This document shows positions 19,010 through 27,236 of a stretch of DNA of 64,000 bases, in pieces. Below the pieces are notes generated by a model. The model ran no database searches. It was not told where the DNA came from and was given only the letters and a program-made list of their open reading frames with translations. Where the stretch lies: NCBI GenBank assembly GCA_017404985.1, contig JAFRBK010000039.1, forward strand, positions 60,325 to 124,324, in the 5' to 3' direction. Made by a program: the position numbers and the translations under genes. Within the stretch, counting starts at the first letter, position 1. Each line of letters starts with the position of its first letter. The stretch is from Clostridia bacterium. GTDB taxonomy: Bacteria > Bacillota > Clostridia > Christensenellales > Aristaeellaceae.

Positions 19010-20907
19010 GTGAACGAATTCTGGCGAACCGTTACCGGCTGACGGAGCAGATCGGCATGGGCGGCATGGCCATTGTTTACAAGGCGATCGATATGCGAAC
19101 CGGGCATAACGTCGCCGTAAAAGTGCTCCGCCCGGAATTCAATGAAGACATTGAATTTATCAGCCGTTTCCAGCGGGAAGCCGAAGCGGCAAGCAAAATG
19201 ACCCATCACAATATCGTCAATCTGCTGGATGTCGGCATGGATAACGACAACCGGTATCTTGTGATGGAATATGTCCAGGGAAAGACCCTGAAGGAAGTGA
19301 TCCAGGAGCGGGGAAAGCTGACTTCGCCGCTGGCCTGCCAGATCACGATCCGTATCCTGAGCGCCCTCGAGCATGCCCACCGGAACGGGATTGTCCACCG
19401 GGACATCAAGCCGCAGAATATTCTGGTGCATGCCGACGGGCATATCAAAGTGGCTGATTTCGGCATTGCGCGGATCGCGAACAGCTCCACCCTGACCCGC
19501 GGAGACAATGTCATGGGCTCTGTGCATTACTTCTCCCCCGAACAGGCCAGGGGAGAAAATGCCCAGGCAACCAGCGATATTTATTCCACAGGCGTGGTGC
19601 TCTATGAAATGCTGACCGGACGGGTTCCCTTTGACGGCGATAATCCGGTGGCCGTTGCCATGCAGCATCTGCATGCCCAGCCCGTGCCGATCCAGAGCCT
19701 GGCGCCGGATGTGCCGCAGTCGGTTTCCAATGTCTGCCTGAAAGCCATGGAGAAAAACCCCGCCATGCGCTACCAAAGCGCCCGGGATATGGCCCAGGAC
19801 CTGAGGCAGGCCCTGGAGGAAAGGGGAGAGCGCGGCAAGGGACAGGGATCGGAACTGGAAATCAAACAACCGAAACCGCAGTTCAAGGAAGACGGCACCA
19901 CGCCCTCCCGGAAAACAACCCGGAATACCGGTATTCCGGGAGATAACAGAAAGCGCTGGCAGACCGTCGTGCTGATCTTCCTGCTGAGCGCAGCGATCCT
20001 GACCGGCATGGTGTTCGGCGGTATCGCGATTTACCGCCAGGTAATGACCAGCGTCAAGGTGCCGGAAGTCATCGGCATGACCCTCGAAGAGGCATTGAAT
20101 TACCTGAGCAGGGAAGGCCTGAGCGCAAACCCGGTCTATGTCAGCAATGAGGAATATGAGGCCGGCGTCGTCTTTCTGCAGAATCCCCTGCCGGATGCCA
20201 CAACGCGGAAAGGGGACACGGTCCTGCTGACGGTGTCCAGCGGCCCCTCCTCCATTCCCATGCCAGACCTGATGGGCAAAACTTACAATGACGCCGTGAC
20301 GGCCCTGAAATCCATCGGGATCACCCAGATTACCGTTGAAAAGGTCGCAACGAGCGAATATCCTCCGGATACCGTCGTCAGCCATCAGCCGGAAGCGGAA
20401 GCATCCATTACAAAAGATACCGTGGTTACGCTTTCCGTCAGCGGGGGCGAGATCGTTGTGCCGGACCTGACGGGCATGACCCTGGAAGCGGCGGAACAGA
20501 TGCTGATTGACAACAACCTGGTGCTGAGCCCGCAGCTCCAGTATGCCGACACGGAAAGCGAAGAGGAACACGGCTATGTCTCCGCCCAGTCTCCGGAGGC
20601 TGACAGCCGCGTGGTGCAGGGAAAATCCATTTCCCTTCAGGTTTTCCGCTGCGCGAAAATGAACCCCTACACAGAGATTACCGTGACGATTCCGGAAAGC
20701 GATAAGGATGTGACGGTCAGGATCATGATTCATGCTGCCGGGTCCAGCTTTGAGTACGAGGATGCGACGATTCTGTGGACTTCCGATGCGGACCGGAGCC
20801 GGAAAATCAGCGTCAAAAAACCGGACAACCGGAACTATACCTATACGGTTTATATGGACGGCGTACAGCTTGAACAGAAAGAACTGAAGGAAACCGGCGG
20901 AGACTGA
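19006..20907 (+). CDS. prkC: PASTA-domain serine/threonine protein kinase (PrkC/Stk)
   Basis: A 633-residue single-pass membrane kinase that senses peptidoglycan fragments or lipid II. The Hanks kinase domain (about 10-270) has GMGGMAIVYKA, VAVKVL, HRDIKPQN and DFGIA. A charged linker leads to one transmembrane helix (about 322-347, VLIFLLSAAILTGMVFGGIA). Outside are three PASTA repeats: VPEVIGMTLEEA, MPDLMGKTYNDA and VPDLTGMTLEAA. A C-terminal beta-rich segment of about 85 residues after the last PASTA is not a PASTA repeat and may be a lineage-specific cap. It follows its phosphatase and precedes rsgA, the standard Bacillota order. Confidence 0.96.
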   Translation: MSERILANRYRLTEQIGMGGMAIVYKAIDMRTGHNVAVKVLRPEFNEDIEFISRFQREAEAASKMTHHNIVNLLDVGMDNDNRYLVMEYVQGKTLKEVIQERGKLTSPLACQITIRILSALEHAHRNGIVHRDIKPQNILVHADGHIKVADFGIARIANSSTLTRGDNVMGSVHYFSPEQARGENAQATSDIYSTGVVLYEMLTGRVPFDGDNPVAVAMQHLHAQPVPIQSLAPDVPQSVSNVCLKAMEKNPAMRYQSARDMAQDLRQALEERGERGKGQGSELEIKQPKPQFKEDGTTPSRKTTRNTGIPGDNRKRWQTVVLIFLLSAAILTGMVFGGIAIYRQVMTSVKVPEVIGMTLEEALNYLSREGLSANPVYVSNEEYEAGVVFLQNPLPDATTRKGDTVLLTVSSGPSSIPMPDLMGKTYNDAVTALKSIGITQITVEKVATSEYPPDTVVSHQPEAEASITKDTVVTLSVSGGEIVVPDLTGMTLEAAEQMLIDNNLVLSPQLQYADTESEEEHGYVSAQSPEADSRVVQGKSISLQVFRCAKMNPYTEITVTIPESDKDVTVRIMIHAAGSSFEYEDATILWTSDADRSRKISVKKPDNRNYTYTVYMDGVQLEQKELKETGGD

Positions 20908-20913
20908 AGAAGC

Positions 20914-21807
20914 ATGCAGGAAAGATCAATGAAGCAGGGCACCCTGATTCGCGGAATCGGCAGTTTTTACACGGTACGGGAGGAACAGGGAACAGAATAC
21001 ACGCTGCGCTGCAAAAAGAAATTCCGCCGGGAGAAAAAGACGCCGCTGGTCGGCGACGAGGTGCTCTTTACACCGGGAACCGGAGAGGAGCACGGGTGGG
21101 TCGAATGCATCCTGGAACGGAAAAATGAGTTTATCCGGCCGCCTGTTTCGAATATCACCCAGCTGGTGCTGGTGCTGGCGCCGGTGCCGGAAACGGACTT
21201 CCTGCTGGCGGACCGGATGATCGCCCGGGCCTTCAGCCAGGGGATCAAGGTTGTGATCGCGGTGAATAAAGCAGACATGGATTCCGGAATGGCGGGGCGC
21301 GTCCGCGAGCAATACGCGGCGGCCGGGATTCCGGTCATCAGCGTCAGCGCCGCCAGCGGTGATGGGCTGGATGAACTGAAGGAGCTCCTGAAGGGGGAAA
21401 CCAGCTGCCTGGCCGGGCAGAGCGGGGCGGGGAAAAGCTCCCTGTTGAATGCCATGCTGGGGCTCCAACGGGAGACAGGGGAAATCTCCGAAAGAATCAA
21501 CCGCGGAAAAAACACGACCCGAACGGTGGAACTGCTGGAGAAGGACGGCATCCGCATCATGGACACCGCCGGCTTTAACCTGCTGGAGCCGGAAAAAGGG
21601 CTGGACCCGAAGGAACTGAAAGAGCGGTATCCGGAGTTCCTGCCCTATGAGGGAAAATGCCGGTTCAGGGAGTGCCTCCACAACCGGGAACCCGGATGCG
21701 CGGTTTATCAGGCGGCGGAGGAAGGCCTGGTCAGCAAAGAACGGCTGGAACGGTACCGCGTGCTGCTGGATGAAACCCGGGCCGAATGGGAAAACCGGTA
21801 TCAATAA
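20914..21807 (+). CDS. rsgA: Ribosome small-subunit biogenesis GTPase RsgA
   Basis: A 297-residue circularly permuted GTPase that checks late 30S maturation. An N-terminal OB fold is followed by G4 (AVNKADM) and G5 (SVSAASGDG), then G1 (GQSGAGKSSLLNA) and G3 (DTAGFN). The C-terminal zinc knuckle is CRFRECLHNREPGCAV. Order G4-G5-G1-G2-G3 is the hallmark of the permutation. Two ATGs seven codons apart are both possible; the first is used. It lies six bases after prkC; rpe follows 20 bases after its stop. Confidence 0.96.
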   Translation: MQERSMKQGTLIRGIGSFYTVREEQGTEYTLRCKKKFRREKKTPLVGDEVLFTPGTGEEHGWVECILERKNEFIRPPVSNITQLVLVLAPVPETDFLLADRMIARAFSQGIKVVIAVNKADMDSGMAGRVREQYAAAGIPVISVSAASGDGLDELKELLKGETSCLAGQSGAGKSSLLNAMLGLQRETGEISERINRGKNTTRTVELLEKDGIRIMDTAGFNLLEPEKGLDPKELKERYPEFLPYEGKCRFRECLHNREPGCAVYQAAEEGLVSKERLERYRVLLDETRAEWENRYQ

Positions 21808-21827
21808 ACGGAAAAGGGGGAAGACCG

Positions 21828-22475
21828 ATGGTGAAGCTTGCACCAAGCATTCTGGCTGCCGATCCGCTGAATCTTGAACGGGAGATCAGGCGGATGGAAC
21901 AGGAAGGGTGCGACTGGATCCATGTGGATGTGATGGACGGGCATTTTGTGCCGAACCTGGCTTACGGGCCGGATGTGGTGCGCCACCTGAAGCGGGTCAC
22001 GAAGCTGCCGCTGGATGTCCATCTGATGATGGAGTATCCGGAGACGCTGCTGGATACGTTTCTGGAGGCCGGAGCGGATATTCTGACGATTCATGCGGAA
22101 ATCAGCGGGGACCGGCCGGGGCTGATCAGGCGGATTCATGAATACGGCGCGAAAGCCGGCGTCGCCCTGAAACCCGAAACCGGCCTGGAGGCCGTTCAGG
22201 ACCTGCTGCAGGATGTTGACCTGGTGCTCTGCATGACGGTCGAGCCGGGATTCGGAGGGCAGGAACTGCATCCGGAAGTGATGGAAAAGATCCGGCAGCT
22301 GCGCAGCAGCGGCTGGCCCGGACTGATTGAGGCGGACGGCGGTATCCGGGAGGACAACCTGAAGGACCTGGTGGACAGCGGCCTGGACGTGGCCGTCATG
22401 GGGACCGCCCTTTTTCATAATACCGAAGGGGAAACGGCCGTCCGGAGAATGCACAGCATAGGAGCGGGCCGATGA
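21828..22475 (+). CDS. rpe: Ribulose-phosphate 3-epimerase
   Basis: A 215-residue TIM-barrel enzyme that interconverts ribulose-5-phosphate and xylulose-5-phosphate. It begins VKLAPSILAADPLNL. The motifs HVDVMDGHFVPN, VHLMMEYPE, MTVEPGFGGQ and EADGGI hold the metal-binding His/Asp residues. An upstream in-frame ATG at 21786 would overlap rsgA, but AAAAGGGGG just before the ATG at 21828 and the normal family length favour this start. It overlaps mnmE by four bases. Confidence 0.96.
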   Translation: MVKLAPSILAADPLNLEREIRRMEQEGCDWIHVDVMDGHFVPNLAYGPDVVRHLKRVTKLPLDVHLMMEYPETLLDTFLEAGADILTIHAEISGDRPGLIRRIHEYGAKAGVALKPETGLEAVQDLLQDVDLVLCMTVEPGFGGQELHPEVMEKIRQLRSSGWPGLIEADGGIREDNLKDLVDSGLDVAVMGTALFHNTEGETAVRRMHSIGAGR

Positions 22476-23821
22476 AACCGGATACGATTGTCGCAGCCGC
22501 GACCCCGCCGGGAACGGGAGGAATCGGCATTATCCGCCTCAGCGGTCCGGAAGCAGGCCCGATCCTGAAATCTGTTTTCCGCCTGCCATCCGGACACCCC
22601 TGTGCCTTTGAAAGCCACCGGCTCTATTACGGCCGGATGATGGACGGGGAACGCCAGATGGATGAGTGCATGGCGGTGCTCATGGTTTCGCCGAAGAGCT
22701 ATACCCGGGAAGATGTGGCGGAAATCCACGTTCACGGCGGCGGCTGGCTGGTCCAGGAAGGGATCCGGCTCTGCCTGCGCCGCGGCGCCCGCCTTGCGGA
22801 ACCCGGCGAGTTTACCCGCAGGGCGTTTCTGAACGAAAGGATTGACCTGAGCCAGGCAGAGGCTGTGATGAGCCTGATCTCCGCGGAAAGCAGGGAGGAG
22901 CAGGATGCTGCTGTCCGCCAGATCAACGGCGGCGCCGCCAGTTTTGTCAAACCCATGTCCGACGAACTGACGTCCCTGCAGGCGGGCCTGGCCGCCTGCA
23001 TTGATTATCCGGAAGAGATTTCCGAAGAAGAGGGAACGGGCATGCTGATTCCCGGAATCAGGAAGCTGCACGCGGCCCTTCTCGAAGCGATCGACGAGCG
23101 TTCCTCCCGCCTGATCTGGCATGGTCTGCAGGTGACGCTTTTCGGGCGGCCCAATGTAGGGAAAAGCAGCATTCTGAACGCGCTGCTCGGAGAAGACAAG
23201 GCGATTGTGACCAGCATTCCCGGAACGACACGGGATGTGATCCAGGGCCATCTGACGCTGAACGGCGTGAAGGTGGTCATTACGGATACCGCAGGAATCC
23301 GGCAGACGGAGGATCCGGTGGAGAAAATCGGCGTTGCGCGTTCCGAAAAGGCCATGCGGGAAGCAGACATCCGTCTGCTTGTACTGGACGGATCAGAGGA
23401 ACTGACAGAAGAAGACCGAAGTCTGCTGGCAAAACTGGATGCCGAGGATGCTGTCGTCATCAACAAGTCGGATTTACCGCAGAAGGTCCGGGAAGAGGAC
23501 CTTCTCAGGATGGGTTTCACAGTCCCGTGCCTGACCGTTTCAGCGGATGAGCCGGATACCCTGGAGCGGATCCGGGAACTGATCCGGGAAAGGGCGGCGG
23601 TCCGTACCGGCCTGGCCGTGACGCAGCCGCGCCATCTGGATGCGCTGCAGCGGGCGGCGGACCACCTTCAGGATGCGCTGGAAACTGCGGAGAACCTGAC
23701 GCTGGATATGGTCTCTGTGGATCTGCAGGCCGCACAGGCAGCCCTGTGCGAAATCACCGGTGAGCGGGCGGATGAAGCCCTGCTGGACCGGGTTTTCTCC
23801 CAGTTCTGCGTCGGAAAATAA
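22472..23821 (+). CDS. mnmE: tRNA uridine-5-carboxymethylaminomethyl modification GTPase
   Basis: A 449-residue GTPase that works with MnmG on wobble uridine 34. The N-terminal tetrahydrofolate-binding domain starts DTIVAAATPPGTGGIGIIRLSG. The G domain has GRPNVGKSSILNALLG, TTRDV, DTAGIR and NKSD. The protein ends FCVGK, the conserved C-[ILV]-G-K tail. Its usual partner mnmG is not in the window, although rsmG, often next to mnmG, lies 2.5 kb downstream. The ATG overlaps the rpe stop. Confidence 0.97.
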   Translation: MKPDTIVAAATPPGTGGIGIIRLSGPEAGPILKSVFRLPSGHPCAFESHRLYYGRMMDGERQMDECMAVLMVSPKSYTREDVAEIHVHGGGWLVQEGIRLCLRRGARLAEPGEFTRRAFLNERIDLSQAEAVMSLISAESREEQDAAVRQINGGAASFVKPMSDELTSLQAGLAACIDYPEEISEEEGTGMLIPGIRKLHAALLEAIDERSSRLIWHGLQVTLFGRPNVGKSSILNALLGEDKAIVTSIPGTTRDVIQGHLTLNGVKVVITDTAGIRQTEDPVEKIGVARSEKAMREADIRLLVLDGSEELTEEDRSLLAKLDAEDAVVINKSDLPQKVREEDLLRMGFTVPCLTVSADEPDTLERIRELIRERAAVRTGLAVTQPRHLDALQRAADHLQDALETAENLTLDMVSVDLQAAQAALCEITGERADEALLDRVFSQFCVGK

Positions 23822-23843
23822 TCACAGGAAAGCAGGAAATGAC

Positions 23844-24983
23844 ATGAGCGACTTTCAGAGAATGGCCTCCGGGCGGGGGAGCCTGAAAAAACTCCCGGAG
23901 CTAGCGGAGAAACTGGCGATGCGGCGTCCGATGCTGGTCGGGTCCTCGCTGACAGGCCGGGTGCTGAGAAGCGCGCCGGGCCTGTTGAACGCGCCGGTTT
24001 TTACCGGATATCACGCGAACCCGGATCTGGAGGACCTGGCAAAAGGCGCAGAACTGTTCCGGAAGGAACAGTGCGACGGGCTGATTTCCGTCGGCGGCGG
24101 GTCTGCGATGGATACGGCCAAGGGAATCAAAGCCCTGCTGGCGGAAGGCTCCCTGGAGAATGTTGCCGCCGGAAGGCTTCCGGAAGCCATGCCGCTTCCG
24201 CACCTGGCCATTCCGGGCACCGCGGGCAGCGGCGCGGAAGCCACGCAGTTTGCCGTTCTGTATATGAACGGAAAGAAACTCAGCCTTTCCCATCCCGACC
24301 TGAGGCCGGACGGCGTCATCCTGGATGCGTCCCTGCTGGAATCCCTGCCGGCTTACCATCGGAAATCCTGTGCGCTGGATGCGCTCAGCCAGGGCATTGA
24401 AAGCTACTGGAGCGTTTCCGCCACGGAGGAAAGCAAAGTGCATGCGTTTCTGGCTGTGATCGGCGTGCTGGACAATCTGAAAGCTTATCTTGCCGGCGAT
24501 CCCCATGCAGCGGAAGAAATGCTGGACGCCAGCTATCAGAGCGGAAAAGCCATTCAGATGACGCGAACCACAGCGGCCCACGCGATGTCCTATCAGCTGA
24601 CCAAGACCTTCGGCATCGCCCACGGGCACGCCTGCATGCTGACCCTGCCGATCCTGTGGGAGGACATGCTGAACGATCAGGAGATGGCAGGGACGCTCAC
24701 GGAACTGAGCAGCATCATGCGGCTCGGAAGCCCGCTGATTGTCCCCAGGCTGCTGAAGGGCATTCTGTACAGCCTGGAGATGGAAATCCCCGCTCCTCCG
24801 GAGGAATCGGTGATTGCCCGCCTGGCGGAAACCGTCAATCCCGAGCGGCTCGGGAACCATCCGGTAAAACTGTCGGCAGAAGAAATCCGGTCCGTGTACC
24901 GGCGGGCGTTTCTGCCGCTGAGCGGGCAGGAGAAGCAGGCCTGCATGGATATCTGGAAGTATTACGGGGAGGACAGGGCATGA
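23844..24983 (+). CDS. Iron-type alcohol dehydrogenase family protein
   Basis: A 379-residue member of the group III (Fe) alcohol dehydrogenase superfamily. NAD(P) binding is shown by SVGGGSAMDTAKGI, with a second block GTAGSGAEATQF. The metal region has DALSQGIESYWS and, later, HAMSYQLTKTFGIAHGHACM. In the usual motif DALxH the His is a metal ligand; here it is Gln, so metal binding may differ. The pattern (DAL-x-Q-xIESYWS) recalls phosphonoacetaldehyde reductase-like members, from memory only. The substrate is unknown. The ATG at 23844 is preferred over 23760 because the latter overlaps mnmE and AGCAGGAAATG precedes this one. It overlaps radC (ATGA). Confidence 0.85.
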   Translation: MSDFQRMASGRGSLKKLPELAEKLAMRRPMLVGSSLTGRVLRSAPGLLNAPVFTGYHANPDLEDLAKGAELFRKEQCDGLISVGGGSAMDTAKGIKALLAEGSLENVAAGRLPEAMPLPHLAIPGTAGSGAEATQFAVLYMNGKKLSLSHPDLRPDGVILDASLLESLPAYHRKSCALDALSQGIESYWSVSATEESKVHAFLAVIGVLDNLKAYLAGDPHAAEEMLDASYQSGKAIQMTRTTAAHAMSYQLTKTFGIAHGHACMLTLPILWEDMLNDQEMAGTLTELSSIMRLGSPLIVPRLLKGILYSLEMEIPAPPEESVIARLAETVNPERLGNHPVKLSAEEIRSVYRRAFLPLSGQEKQACMDIWKYYGEDRA

Positions 24984-25687
24984 GCGAACATGCGGAACTT
25001 CATGCCGGGCATCGGGAGAAGCTTCGGCAGCGGTTTATTCAGGAGAAAGGCTTCGAGCATTTTGCGGACCATCAGATTCTGGAGCTCCTGCTGTTTTATG
25101 CCAATTCCCGGAGCGATACCAATCCGATCGCACACCGGCTGCTGGATGAATTCGGTTCGCTCAAGGGCGTTCTGGAAGCCCGCCCGGAGCAGCTGATGAA
25201 TGTTCCGGGAATTGGGCCGCAGGCCGCCACCCTGATTTCCATGGTGGTTCCGCTGACCCGGGTCTGGCACCGTTGCGCGATGGCGGAACCCGAAAAAATC
25301 GGAAACAGCCGGGAAGCGGAAAACTATTGCATGTCCATTCTCGCGGGAGAACGGACAGAAGGGTTTTATGTGGTTTCCCTGAACGCGCAGTGCAAGGTGC
25401 TGGGCAGAAGGAAAATCTCCGAGGGCTCCCTGAGCGAGGTATCTGCCTATCCCCGGATGGTGATGGAAACTGCCCTGAATTACAATGCCCACAGCGTCCT
25501 TTTATGCCATAACCACCCCGGCGGCACCTGCGCCCCTTCCGCGGAGGACATTGCCTCCACAGTGCAGCTTCAGCGGCTTCTGAACGGCGTGGGCATTCTG
25601 GTGCTGGACCATATTATTGTTGCGGGCGATAAAACCTACAGCATGATCCAGCATGGGGATATCGACTATCGGATCAGGGGAAGATAA
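24980..25687 (+). CDS. radC: RadC/JAMM domain protein
   Basis: A 235-residue protein. An N-terminal helix-hairpin-helix region (VPGIGPQAATLISM) precedes a JAB1/MPN-like metallopeptidase fold with LLCHNHPGGTCAPSAED, the His-x-His...Asp zinc motif of RadC. The cellular role remains uncertain: a DNA repair role was claimed and then questioned. The open frame extends far upstream inside the dehydrogenase gene, but the ATG at 24980 gives normal length and a four-base overlap. The DUF218 gene begins two bases after the stop. Confidence 0.93.
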   Translation: MSEHAELHAGHREKLRQRFIQEKGFEHFADHQILELLLFYANSRSDTNPIAHRLLDEFGSLKGVLEARPEQLMNVPGIGPQAATLISMVVPLTRVWHRCAMAEPEKIGNSREAENYCMSILAGERTEGFYVVSLNAQCKVLGRRKISEGSLSEVSAYPRMVMETALNYNAHSVLLCHNHPGGTCAPSAEDIASTVQLQRLLNGVGILVLDHIIVAGDKTYSMIQHGDIDYRIRGR

Positions 25688-25689
25688 TC

Positions 25690-26298
25690 ATGAAAATACT
25701 GTTTAAATCCATTCGGGCCCTGGTGATTATTATTCTGGTCATCACGGTTGTGGCGCTCATCGCGTTATGCATCGCGGAGGGAAATGTGGCAAAGGAAATC
25801 AAGCCGGACCAGCAATATGACGCAATCATTGTCCTCGGCGCCCAGGTGAAGGCGGACGGAGAGCCCAGCGTACAGCTGCAGTGGCGGCTGGACGCCGCGA
25901 AGTCCGCCTGGGACCGGCATCCTGTGCCCATTGTTGTCTGCGGGGCGCAGGGAAAAGACGAGCCGGCGCCGGAAGGCGTTGTCATGAAAGATTACCTTGT
26001 TAAGGCAGGGATCCCGGAAGACAGCATTCTTGTAGACCCGGATTCCTTCAATACCCGCCAGAACCTGGAAAACGCCAAAAAACTCCTGGGAAAATATGAG
26101 GGCGTTTCTTCCGTCCTGGTCGTGACCAGCGACTATCATGTGCCCCGTTCCCTGGCGCTGGCCCGGGACCAGGGGTTTCAGGCAACCGGCCTGGGAAGCC
26201 CCTGCAAGCAGGAGTACTGGATCAAGAACCACGGCAGGGAACTGCTGGCCTGGGCCAAGTACCTCGGCATGAAATACCTGCATCTTCCGCTGGAGTGA
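25690..26298 (+). CDS. DUF218 (YdcF/SanA/ElyC-like) membrane-anchored protein
   Basis: A 202-residue protein with one N-terminal transmembrane helix (about 10-32, ALVIIILVITVVALIAL) and an extracytoplasmic Rossmann-like DUF218 domain. Family markers are AIIVLGAQVKADG, ESVNT-like DSFNTRQNLENAKKLL, and VTSDYHVPRSLALAR. Relatives act in cell-envelope integrity (SanA, ElyC), but the biochemical activity is not settled. It lies between radC and rsmG with gaps of two and four bases, so it is part of the same transcript. Confidence 0.88.
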   Translation: MKILFKSIRALVIIILVITVVALIALCIAEGNVAKEIKPDQQYDAIIVLGAQVKADGEPSVQLQWRLDAAKSAWDRHPVPIVVCGAQGKDEPAPEGVVMKDYLVKAGIPEDSILVDPDSFNTRQNLENAKKLLGKYEGVSSVLVVTSDYHVPRSLALARDQGFQATGLGSPCKQEYWIKNHGRELLAWAKYLGMKYLHLPLE

Positions 26299-26302
26299 TA
26301 CG

Positions 26303-27019
26303 ATGAACAGCACAGAACTGATCCGGGAAAAACTGACAGCCAACGACATCCCTGTTTCGCCGGAAACGGCGGAGAAGCTGGGCCTGTATATGGACCTGCT
26401 GGAAACATGGAACCAGAAGATGGACCTGACGGCTGTGACCGATCCGGAGGAGACCGCCGACCGGCATTTTGTTGACAGCCTGGCCATCCTCAGAACGCCG
26501 CTGCTGAAGGACGTTTCCAGCCTGATCGATGTCGGTACCGGCGCCGGGTTTCCCGGCCTTGTTCTGGCAATCGCCTGTCCGCAGATTTCCGTGACGCTGA
26601 TGGATGCGCAAAAAAAGCGCCTGGATTTTCTGCAGGCCGTCTGCGAAGCCACGGGAACGGCCAATACGGTGCTGGTTCACGCGAGGGCGGAGGACGGCGG
26701 AAAAAACCGCCTCTACCGGGAACAGTTTGACGCGGCTGCCGCCCGGGCGGTCGCCCCGCTGAACACCCTCTGCGAGTACCTGCTTCCGTTTGCTAAAATC
26801 GGAGGAAGAGCCCTGTGCTGGAAAGGCCCTGCCCTGAAAAACGAGCTGGAAGCCGGAAGAAAGGCAGCACACCTGCTGGGCGGGCGCCTGGAAATGCCGG
26901 TATCCAGTTCGATTGCCGGAAGGGACTGGGAACACCGGATCCTTCCTATCCTCAAGGTTCAAAGGACGCCCGCGCAATATCCCCGAAAAGCGGGAACCCC
27001 GAAAAGCAAACCTTTATAA
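26303..27019 (+). CDS. rsmG: 16S rRNA (guanine(527)-N7)-methyltransferase
   Basis: A 238-residue Rossmann methyltransferase acting on the 530 loop of 16S rRNA. The key blocks are LLETWNQKMDLTAVTDPEE, SLIDVGTGAGFPGLVLAIA (SAM motif I), and ARAVAPLNTLCEYLLP. Loss of this gene gives low-level streptomycin resistance in other bacteria. It is the last gene of the long plus-strand run; a new promoter for tRNA-Leu begins five bases after its stop. Confidence 0.95.
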   Translation: MNSTELIREKLTANDIPVSPETAEKLGLYMDLLETWNQKMDLTAVTDPEETADRHFVDSLAILRTPLLKDVSSLIDVGTGAGFPGLVLAIACPQISVTLMDAQKKRLDFLQAVCEATGTANTVLVHARAEDGGKNRLYREQFDAAAARAVAPLNTLCEYLLPFAKIGGRALCWKGPALKNELEAGRKAAHLLGGRLEMPVSSSIAGRDWEHRILPILKVQRTPAQYPRKAGTPKSKPL

Positions 27020-27023
27020 CACC

Positions 27024-27053
27024 TTGACGCTTCTTCCAGCCGGATGATATAAT
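27024..27053 (+). promoter_or_regulatory. Promoter for tRNA-Leu
   Basis: TTGACG (27024-27029), an 18-base spacer and TATAAT (27048-27053) place a start site just ahead of the tRNA. Confidence 0.75.
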
Positions 27054-27065
27054 ATCCGCGTATTC

Positions 27066-27148
27066 GCGGCTGTGGTGAAATGGCAGACACTGCGGACTTA
27101 AAATCCGCTGACTTAACCGTCGTGCGGGTTCGAATCCCGCCAGCCGCA
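27066..27148 (+). tRNA. tRNA-Leu (anticodon UAA)
   Basis: The acceptor stem GCGGCTG/CAGCCGC closes an 83-base gene with a class II variable arm. The anticodon loop CTTAAAA between GCGGA and TCCGC gives TAA. The T arm GCGGGTTCGAATCCCGC is canonical. CCA is not encoded. Confidence 0.95.
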
Positions 27149-27193
27149 CTGCCTTGTATCTCATCAGGTACAGGGCTTTTACATTGAACAAAA

Positions 27194-27225
27194 AGGCGCC
27201 TTTTTCAGGCGCTTGCGGTTTTTTT
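27194..27225 (+). terminator. Rho-independent terminator after tRNA-Leu
   Basis: AGGCGCCT and AGGCGCTT form an eight-bp stem (one G-U) around a five-base loop, then GCGG and seven T. It ends directly before the GAGGTGG site of the MATE gene, so that gene may be fed by read-through. Confidence 0.75.
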
Positions 27226-27236
27226 GAGGTGGCCAG

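Noticed and set aside
24656-24979. N-terminal extension of RadC
   Set aside because: It lies inside the dehydrogenase gene in another frame, has no conserved sequence, and the ATGA overlap gives a normal start.
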